Shown: in pieces, positions 31,466-37,318 of the stretch
How the letters are laid out: every line of letters starts with the position of its first letter
Numbering within the stretch: the first letter of the stretch is position 1
Origin: Nitrospirota bacterium
GTDB taxonomy: Bacteria; Nitrospirota; Nitrospiria; Nitrospirales; Nitrospiraceae
Assembly (NCBI GenBank): GCA_013388555.1
Contig: JACAFD010000125.1
Coordinates: 1-37,318, forward strand
Direction of reading: 5' to 3'
Length of the DNA stretch: 37,318 nt
Made by a program: the position numbers and the translations under genes
Notes under the pieces: generated by a model
Told to the model about the DNA's origin: nothing
The model's database searches: none
What the model saw: only the letters and a program-made list of their open reading frames with translations

Positions 31466-31660
31466 TTACTGTCCCGTTCGTTGCCGATATCTCTCAGCCT
31501 GTTTCGGATCAACCTTGCGCATACGCTTGAGTAAATTATCTTTATCGGGAGACCCCGTCTCAGGCCGTTTTGGCCCGCCGCCTTCATCGGAGGGACTCGG
31601 CGCCTTCGGCATGGGAGTGCCGGGCCCTTCACGCCGCTCTGGTGCTGAGATGTAGTTCAT
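31466..31660 (-). CDS. ubact: UBact/Pup-type protein modifier ending in Gly-Gln
   Basis: A 64-residue, highly polar, largely disordered protein like prokaryotic ubiquitin-like protein (Pup). It has a Pro/Gly-rich start (MNYISAPERREGPGTPMPKA), a C-terminal helix region (NLLKRMRKVDPKQAERYRQR) and final T-G-Q. It is linked by its C-terminus to target proteins for proteasomal degradation; the terminal Gln must first be deamidated to Glu by Dop. This form is known as UBact in Nitrospirota and related phyla. It starts as ATGA over the dop stop, with an AAGGAG Shine-Dalgarno. Confidence 0.93.
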   Translation of the reverse strand: MNYISAPERREGPGTPMPKAPSPSDEGGGPKRPETGSPDKDNLLKRMRKVDPKQAERYRQRTGQ

Positions 31661-33183
31661 GATCGGGACTCCTTTTCTTTGTTCCATGTCGTCAGCGCCT
31701 CCATCGGGGATGTCGCGCTCTCGAATATCTTCGCGCAAGCTTGCACCGCCTGTGGCTCGAAAAGATCGCCCATCTCTAATGTCCGCGGAAGCAGCCCGCC
31801 ACTGAATTGGATGCGTTCCCACTGCATCATTTTGATCTGATCTGGAAACCGTCTGATGCAGAGTCCGCGAATCTTGGCTCTCGTATCGGACGGACCGACC
31901 ACCAGCGCCGATTCGACGTCATGCTCCGATGTCATCCGCCAGGCCTTCCCTTCTGCCTCGAACCCCAGGAAGAGCCCGCGATCCGGATTCACATTATGAT
32001 ATTCCAAGTCCAGACTCGCCAGCCAGGGATCATCCCACCCAATCCGTTCTTCCTGCATAAAGGTTTCCAACAGCCAGAGTTTAGTGACCCAATCAATCCG
32101 GCCGACCAGCTGTCGTCGATCACCGGTCAGGAGCCGCAGTGTGTCGGCCCATTCCTGCAGAATCCAATCGGTCTCCCGGTCAACACCAGCCAGGTGCTTC
32201 TCAGCCGCGAGATAGTACTGTTCTTGAATGTCGAGGCCCGTGATGCTGCTGCCGTTTTTCTGGCGGACCGCCGCCTTCAAGTTCTGATCGCGTGATAGTT
32301 GTTTCACCGCCGTGACGGGCTGTTCCAATTCAAGAACCGGGGCAGCCCCACGCCCGATCAACTCCAACACTAATTGTGTTGTCCCGATTTTCAACGCGGT
32401 GCTGTACTCACACATATTGGCATCGCCGATAATGAGATGGAGCCGTCGATATTTCTCCCGAACCGCGTGTGGTTCGTCCCTCGTATTCAGAATCGGCCGG
32501 TTGTGCATGGTGTCGACGCTCAGATCAGTCTCCATAAAGTCAGCTCGCTGGGACAGTTGATAGTGGCCCGGCACGAACCCGCTTTCCTGACCCTCCACAC
32601 CGACTTTGCCTGCTCCGGCAATCACCTGCCGGCTGACAAGGAACGGCAACAGCCCTGCAGTCAGCGAAGGGAAGGGGATCAAGCGTGACACGAGATAGTT
32701 ATCGTGACAACCATAACTGTGTCCGTGAAAGTCCGTATTGTTCTTGTAAAGCTGCACATGGGGCCCGCCGAGCGCATGGTTGCGATGTTCTGCCGCTCGC
32801 TGGACGATACGCTCCCCGGCACGATCATGAGCAAGGATATCTAATAGCGTTCGACATTCAGGCGTAGAATATTCAGGGTGCGTATGGTCGTTATAGAAAC
32901 GTGCGCCGTTCGTAAGGACCAGATCGCTCTTCATCTCATGAAACGAAAACGGGCGATGGGCATCGACCTTGGCGAACTCGTCTTCTTCCTTGTCCTGTTG
33001 CAGGCCGGAGACTCGAAACCCTCGCGCATCCTCGTGGGGGTCTTCACCGCCATAGTCCCAGCGCCGCTCGAACGAGGCAGTCAGATGGGCCCGCACCAGT
33101 TCCATCGACTCCACAACCGGGTCGAGCTGGTCCTGGTCTTCCCTGGTAATTCCGTATTCTGTTTCGATCCCAAAAAGGCGCAT
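31657..33183 (-). CDS. dop: Deamidase/depupylase of UBact/Pup
   Basis: A 508-residue Dop. It has the GIETEYG motif (E7, E9) and the long Dop-specific loop region (~52-88, EDARGFRVSG to FHEMKSDLVL). Asp99 in LTNGARFYNDHTHPEYSTPE is the catalytic position, and NTRDEPH and IGDANMCE follow. It activates the modifier by deamidating its C-terminal Gln and can remove it from targets. The adjoining UBact ends in Gln, so this step is needed. The ATG has no clear Shine-Dalgarno and sits directly after a family-B repeat. It overlaps UBact by 4 bp. Confidence 0.94.
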   Translation of the reverse strand: MRLFGIETEYGITREDQDQLDPVVESMELVRAHLTASFERRWDYGGEDPHEDARGFRVSGLQQDKEEDEFAKVDAHRPFSFHEMKSDLVLTNGARFYNDHTHPEYSTPECRTLLDILAHDRAGERIVQRAAEHRNHALGGPHVQLYKNNTDFHGHSYGCHDNYLVSRLIPFPSLTAGLLPFLVSRQVIAGAGKVGVEGQESGFVPGHYQLSQRADFMETDLSVDTMHNRPILNTRDEPHAVREKYRRLHLIIGDANMCEYSTALKIGTTQLVLELIGRGAAPVLELEQPVTAVKQLSRDQNLKAAVRQKNGSSITGLDIQEQYYLAAEKHLAGVDRETDWILQEWADTLRLLTGDRRQLVGRIDWVTKLWLLETFMQEERIGWDDPWLASLDLEYHNVNPDRGLFLGFEAEGKAWRMTSEHDVESALVVGPSDTRAKIRGLCIRRFPDQIKMMQWERIQFSGGLLPRTLEMGDLFEPQAVQACAKIFESATSPMEALTTWNKEKESRS

Positions 33184-33300
33184 AACACCGTTAGGCGTGA
33201 AGCGTTAGGCGTAAGGCGAATGGGCCGGATCGGACGGAACGATGGTTTATTCCTGAACTCCTCACGTCTAACCCCTTACCCCTCACCCCTTACGTCTTTA
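33184..33300. repeat. Family-B intergenic repeat between mpa and dop
   Basis: GTTAGGCGTGAAGCGTTAGG (from 33190) faces TCTAACCCCTTACCCCT and a second CACCCCTTACGTCTTTA end. The last TTA is the mpa stop codon on the minus strand, exactly as at the UBact stop codon in the copy at 31383. It fills the whole gap up to the dop start. Confidence 0.72.
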
Positions 33301-35055
33301 GATAATTTGATTGATCAATTTCTCTTCGGATTGCCGCCCCCTCCGGAACGACGAGACCCCCACCACCTGTTCCGGATGGTGATCGAGGAGTTTGAGCCAT
33401 TCTTCCGCCGCATCGTCTGGCGGCAGCATCTCACCCTCTCGAAATTCTGCGTGCACGGAGTTCACCAGATCGTCCAACGTCATGCCGGTTTGCTCAACCC
33501 CGCCTGCCACAATCACGCGATCGATCGCCTGTTCCTTTGCCCGTTGTACGATCGACGCCAGGATCGCACCGCTGATCAGATCGCCTCGATAGAGAATCTT
33601 GCTCTGTCCGCTTCGAAGCCTGATCGAGAGGAGCCGATTCTCATCAATGCGCGAGAAGATCGCGGAGAGCGCATGTTCGATGAGGTCGGCACAGGCCTTC
33701 TTTCGATCGCCTCCGTGCTGGTCGATCCATTGCCGGTCCAGCGGGAGATCTTCTGTCAGGTACACATTGAGAATCGCCGCCGCCGAGTCCCGATTCGGCC
33801 GGCTCACTTTGATCTTGCGGTCGATACGCCCCGGCCGCAACACGGCAGGATCGATCAGGTCAGGCCGGTTCGAAGCCAGGATGATCACCACATCGTGCAA
33901 CGATTCGATTCCATCCATCTCGGAACAGAACATCGGCACCAAGGTGCTGGAGATGTTGAATGAACGGGAGGCCCGCCTCGTACCGAGAATCGACTCCGCC
34001 TCATCGATAAAGATAAAGGGCAATGCCCCCTCGCTCCGGCGAGCACGGGCCTGGGCAAAGAGATCCCGAACCATCCGCTCGGATTCCCCCAGCCACATGT
34101 TCAGAATTTCCGGCCCCTTGATGTGGAGGAAGGCCCCCCTGGTCACCGGAGGCCTCTCCCCCTTCACACCGGATACATCCTGGCTTGACTCCCTCACCAA
34201 CTGTGAAAGACTGGCGGCGGCAGCCTGCCCGATCAGGGTCTTCCCGCAGCCTGGAGGGCCGTGGAGGAGAAAACCCTTCGGTTGAGTGAATTTGAAACGC
34301 TGAAACGTCTCCGCATGGAGCAGAGGGTACTCGATCGCCTTCCGAATGGCTGCAATCGCCTCCGCTTGCCCTCCGATCTGCTCCCATGTGACAGTGGGCA
34401 CTTCGTCGAGCAAGTGGGACTTGGCTTTCCGGTCATCCAATTTCTCGATCGCCACATGGAGGCTGGGATCGATACGCACCTCATCGCCGGCCTTCAGGTC
34501 CACGCCGATAAGATCGCTCGATCGTTGGAGGATCAAGACCTGCCGGCCCATCTCCTGCTCGAAGCGCAGCCGTCCGTCTGCCAGCGGTTCCGCCAGCTTG
34601 AACACTGGCCCATTCCGGTCATAGCCCAGGATCTTAATCACCGCATAGGCTTCGTTGACCAGAATCTGCGCGCCGATCTTCAACTCGGCTGCCTGCACCC
34701 GTGGATCGACCGAAGCATAATACTCAGCACCTCCCACCAGAATCCGTGCGAGGCCTTCACCAGGCACCTCGAGCAGGGTGCCTACCCGATTGGCCGGAGC
34801 CGTGAGCTTCGCAATCACGTCGGCGACCTTCTTGAATTCGACCTCACGCTGCTGCTGCGCTGCTTGTCCCAGAATCACGGCATGGCGCAGCTTATAGAGA
34901 ATTTTCTGCCGGGGGTCGCTGTCGGAAAATGAGGCGAGACATTGTTCAATGAGCTCAAGCGGATCAGCTCCCATGCGCGTCGACTGCTTCGCGGCGTCCT
35001 CAGTCGTCCCGTTGGGGTCCAAGTCCTGTGGTTCAGTGGGTCGGCGATCACTCAT
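33298..35055 (-). CDS. mpa: Proteasome-associated AAA ATPase (Mpa/ARC)
   Basis: A 585-residue hexameric unfoldase that recognises UBact/Pup-tagged proteins and feeds them to the 20S core. An N-terminal helical stretch (~30-80) is followed by two OB-type beta domains (~90-205). The AAA domain has Walker A GPPGCGKT (266-273), Walker B FIFIDE (347-352), and RPGRIDRKI with the arginine finger. It lacks the C-terminal Gln-Tyr-Leu tail of actinobacterial Mpa and ends LINQII. Its stop codon lies in a family-B repeat. First gene of the operon. Confidence 0.93.
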   Translation of the reverse strand: MSDRRPTEPQDLDPNGTTEDAAKQSTRMGADPLELIEQCLASFSDSDPRQKILYKLRHAVILGQAAQQQREVEFKKVADVIAKLTAPANRVGTLLEVPGEGLARILVGGAEYYASVDPRVQAAELKIGAQILVNEAYAVIKILGYDRNGPVFKLAEPLADGRLRFEQEMGRQVLILQRSSDLIGVDLKAGDEVRIDPSLHVAIEKLDDRKAKSHLLDEVPTVTWEQIGGQAEAIAAIRKAIEYPLLHAETFQRFKFTQPKGFLLHGPPGCGKTLIGQAAAASLSQLVRESSQDVSGVKGERPPVTRGAFLHIKGPEILNMWLGESERMVRDLFAQARARRSEGALPFIFIDEAESILGTRRASRSFNISSTLVPMFCSEMDGIESLHDVVIILASNRPDLIDPAVLRPGRIDRKIKVSRPNRDSAAAILNVYLTEDLPLDRQWIDQHGGDRKKACADLIEHALSAIFSRIDENRLLSIRLRSGQSKILYRGDLISGAILASIVQRAKEQAIDRVIVAGGVEQTGMTLDDLVNSVHAEFREGEMLPPDDAAEEWLKLLDHHPEQVVGVSSFRRGRQSEEKLINQII

Positions 35056-35129
35056 CGGTGGTCCTCCATGCGGAACAGATGGATGATCCTACCATAGCGG
35101 CCTCACGGATTGTCGTCTATCACAACCAT

Positions 35130-36251
35130 TCAATTAATGGCTTGGAGCGTCACAGATACACGTTCGCGGCGGTTCTCTCGCAGGATCTCCACCATAACCT
35201 GATCGTTCACTTTGTGACGATCCAGAATATCCATCAGATTGTCCTGGGTCTCGATCTGCTTGCCGTCAACGGCCACTATGATATCGCCCAATTCCACACG
35301 CCCGGCGAAGGTCTCGCGCGCACCCTTCAACCCCGCCCGCTCAGCCCCGCTGCCACGGGACACTTTGCCGATAATCAGCCCCTTGATCCCCCACCGCTTG
35401 GCCATCGCATCGGGGACGAGCGAGACCCCGAGCCCTGGCCGGATCAGCTTGCCGTGCTTGATCAACTCCGGGACGATGCGATTGACGGTGTCAACCGGTA
35501 CGGCAAAACCGATTCCGGCAAAAGCCCCGCTCGGGCTCACAATTTGAGTATTCACGCCGATCAGGCGGCCGGCGCTGTCAAGGAGGGGCCCGCCGGAGTT
35601 TCCGGGATTGATAGCGGCATCGGTCTGAATAACCCCCTCAATCGTCCGATTTGATAATGATTTGATCGTCCGTCCCAAGGCACTCACGACACCGGTCGTG
35701 AGCGTGTGATCGAGGCCGAACGGATTCCCGATTGCCAAGACCTTTTGCCCGACCCGAAGATCATTCGAGAGACCCACCACCACTGGCGAAAGCGCCTCGT
35801 CCGGCACTTGGATTTGCAGCACTGCAAGATCGTGATCCGGATCGGCCCCGATCACGACGGCCTTATGTTCAGAGCGGTCGGCGAGAGTCACCTTGATCGA
35901 ATTGGCGCCATAGACAACGTGGAAATTGGTGACGATATGTCCCTGCTTATTCCACACAAAGCCGGAACCGGACCCCTGCGGAGCCTCGAACAGATCGAAC
36001 GACCAGGGATCACGCCGGACGGCAGTATTGGAAATGAAGACCACAGATCTCGTCGCCTGCTCGAACACGGCCATCGTGGCCCGCTCATCGGCGCCCAATT
36101 CAGCAGGCGAGGGCGTCACAATACGCGGTTTCCCTTCAGGCCCGCCATAGGTCGCGCCCAACGGCTTTCCCCACTCCGCCATCGCCAAGGCAGGACAGAG
36201 GCTGATGAGCAAAAGCCCCACTGAAACAATAGGCCTCTTTATCTCCATCAT
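35130..36251 (-). CDS. HtrA/DegP-type periplasmic serine protease
   Basis: A 373-residue S1C protease with one PDZ domain. The signal peptide ends LAMA-E near residue 25. The triad is His111 (TNFHVV), Asp141 (PDHDLAVL) and Ser219 (NPGNSGGPL). The PDZ domain occupies ~270-365 (RPGLGVSLVPDAMAKRWGIK, GDIIVAVDGKQIETQDNLMD). Its task is envelope protein quality control. It starts by ATGA over the YjbQ-family stop codon, so the two are coupled. The gene is just upstream of mpa in the same direction, with a gap of 74 bp; read-through is possible. Confidence 0.93.
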   Translation of the reverse strand: MMEIKRPIVSVGLLLISLCPALAMAEWGKPLGATYGGPEGKPRIVTPSPAELGADERATMAVFEQATRSVVFISNTAVRRDPWSFDLFEAPQGSGSGFVWNKQGHIVTNFHVVYGANSIKVTLADRSEHKAVVIGADPDHDLAVLQIQVPDEALSPVVVGLSNDLRVGQKVLAIGNPFGLDHTLTTGVVSALGRTIKSLSNRTIEGVIQTDAAINPGNSGGPLLDSAGRLIGVNTQIVSPSGAFAGIGFAVPVDTVNRIVPELIKHGKLIRPGLGVSLVPDAMAKRWGIKGLIIGKVSRGSGAERAGLKGARETFAGRVELGDIIVAVDGKQIETQDNLMDILDRHKVNDQVMVEILRENRRERVSVTLQAIN

Positions 36252-36670
36252 TCCCCCATGACTTGTATCACCAATTCCCTGGTTCGGGACCTGGTATCAA
36301 AATCGACGACGACGACCTGCTGCCACGTCCCCAGGAGCATCGCTCCCTCCGCGAAGGGAATGGTGACCGACGGTCCTTGCAGCTGACCTCGCAAGTGGCT
36401 GTGGCCGTTGTCTTCACCGGCATTTCTCGTATTATGCTGCCAGCCGGGATCGGCCGGCACAGCCCGGTCCCAAAATGTTACGGTATCGGCCCTGATACCA
36501 GGTTCATCCTCGATGATCATCACCGACGCGGTCGTATGCTTCACGAACACCGTGACAACCCCGGCGGACAGCCGGCTGCCTGCCAGGGCATCGGCCACGG
36601 ACTTCGTCACATTTTCGATCTGGGTGTTCCCCTGCATGGTGAGACGTAACGACACCGTCTTGACCGCCAT
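36248..36670 (-). CDS. YjbQ-family protein (UPF0047, secondary thiamine-phosphate synthase)
   Basis: A 140-residue protein of the YjbQ/UPF0047 family. Conserved elements are VFVKHTTASVMIIEDEPG, DNGHSHLRGQLQG with two His, and AMLLGTWQQVVVVDFD. Family members show weak thiamine-phosphate-synthase activity in E. coli; the physiological role is unclear. The ATG at 36670 has a GGAG Shine-Dalgarno 8 bp away and follows the previous stop codon by 1 bp. It overlaps the HtrA gene by 4 bp. Confidence 0.9.
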   Translation of the reverse strand: MAVKTVSLRLTMQGNTQIENVTKSVADALAGSRLSAGVVTVFVKHTTASVMIIEDEPGIRADTVTFWDRAVPADPGWQHNTRNAGEDNGHSHLRGQLQGPSVTIPFAEGAMLLGTWQQVVVVDFDTRSRTRELVIQVMGE

Positions 36671-36671
36671 C

Positions 36672-37318
36672 TTATGACTCCATCGCTCGAAGAACTCGCC
36701 GTTCACCAGGCGTAAAGGCACGGCCTCGAGCCTCTTCCAAAATGGCATCAAACTCGCCCTGCGCTGTCAACCGGCGCAAAGCTTCCACCACCGTGCCACT
36801 GACAATACCCTCCCGCTGCAAGGTCTCCAAGTAGGCAAAGGCCTCAACCAACGTTTCCTTCTCTCGCACATAGTAATCCCTTCCGCGTCGCTGATTACTG
36901 TAAGCTTCAAACTGCTCGCAGGCGACAAGAATCTCTGCCAACTGCCTGACCCAGGGTTTGACAGTGGCCAGCTTCTCTGGATAGTAGTAGTAGAGCATCA
37001 CCTGCTGCATCCAAGGGAGCCACGTGACGCCCATCTTTCTGATGGCCGGACGAACAGTCTGCAGCCGCCTGGTAAGCCTGCGCGAATACCCCAGCCGCAT
37101 CTCAACCTGTTCCTTCGCCCAGGCAGTCATCGGGATACCGTCGGCCGCAAGGTCATTTTTGTAGCACCGGAGGAAGGCTTCAGTTTCACGTCCGTAGGGA
37201 GTGGCTGTGTGTCGGGCTCTCCACTCTCGTGGCCTCGTAGGAATCCCCCGTTCCTTCGCCCAGGACCATATCTTCCCGAAGAGTTTCCGATCAAGCCCCG
37301 CCCGGCCCAAGTCATGCA
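36672..37318 (-). CDS. Unrecognised protein, 5' end beyond the window
   Basis: The visible part is about 215 residues, strongly helical and basic (SWAKERGIPTRPREWRARHT, MRLGYSRRLTRRLQTVRPAI), with a Tyr-rich LYYYYPEK stretch and a C-terminal AFTPGERRVLRAME. The first in-frame start seen is TTG at 37310 without a visible Shine-Dalgarno, and the frame stays open to the edge, so the true start probably lies outside. It begins the run that continues into YjbQ and HtrA. No family assigned. Confidence 0.55.
   Translation of the reverse strand, partial: HDLGRAGLDRKLFGKIWSWAKERGIPTRPREWRARHTATPYGRETEAFLRCYKNDLAADGIPMTAWAKEQVEMRLGYSRRLTRRLQTVRPAIRKMGVTWLPWMQQVMLYYYYPEKLATVKPWVRQLAEILVACEQFEAYSNQRRGRDYYVREKETLVEAFAYLETLQREGIVSGTVVEALRRLTAQGEFDAILEEARGRAFTPGERRVLRAMES

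Overview
The window (about 37 kb, GC-rich) most likely comes from a Nitrospira-type bacterium (phylum Nitrospirota). This is inferred from gene content: a UBact/Pup-type proteasome operon in a Gram-negative-like genome, a five-subunit 2-oxoacid:ferredoxin oxidoreductase of the kind used in the reductive TCA cycle, a small exported cupredoxin, and many HEAT-repeat proteins.

Left third (1-11.8 kb, mostly minus strand). A cupredoxin with a clear terminator is followed by a membrane protein fused to a spermidine-synthase-like methyltransferase domain, a CBS-pair protein and, divergently, UDP-glucose dehydrogenase. Then come five HEAT-repeat genes (4.66-10.29 kb), preceded by a small exported protein and an exported alkaline-phosphatase-fold protein that seems to have lost its catalytic residues. 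Copies of a dispersed intergenic repeat with terminal inverted repeats and a covarying inner hairpin lie among the HEAT genes and elsewhere.

Middle (12-22.3 kb). Two adjacent exported LPP20-like proteins precede a lipase-fold protein lacking its Ser nucleophile and an unknown coiled-coil protein. Next is a compact minus-strand cassette: a LexA/CI-like self-cleaving repressor, a RecA-fold protein with degenerate ATP-binding motifs, a small helical protein and a divergent family-B DNA polymerase. A palindrome overlaps the repressor start codon. The layout resembles the lexA-imuA-imuB-dnaE2 mutasome, but with a B-family polymerase. A DUF2203-YciI pair and a TPR protein follow.

Right part (22.4-37.3 kb). 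A near-perfect sigma-70 promoter precedes five genes for the 2-oxoacid:ferredoxin oxidoreductase, which end at a strong terminator. A tRNA-Asn(GTT) gene is split in its anticodon by a 260-nt group I intron. After a class II aldolase-family gene comes the full minus-strand proteasome operon: mpa/arc ATPase, dop, UBact, prcB, prcA, pafA. A second type of intergenic repeat lies inside it twice. An HtrA-type protease, a YjbQ-family protein and an unrecognised gene cut by the window edge complete the region.

Functions are read from motifs and family knowledge; no database search was run. Start codons were chosen from Shine-Dalgarno (SD) sequences and overlaps.
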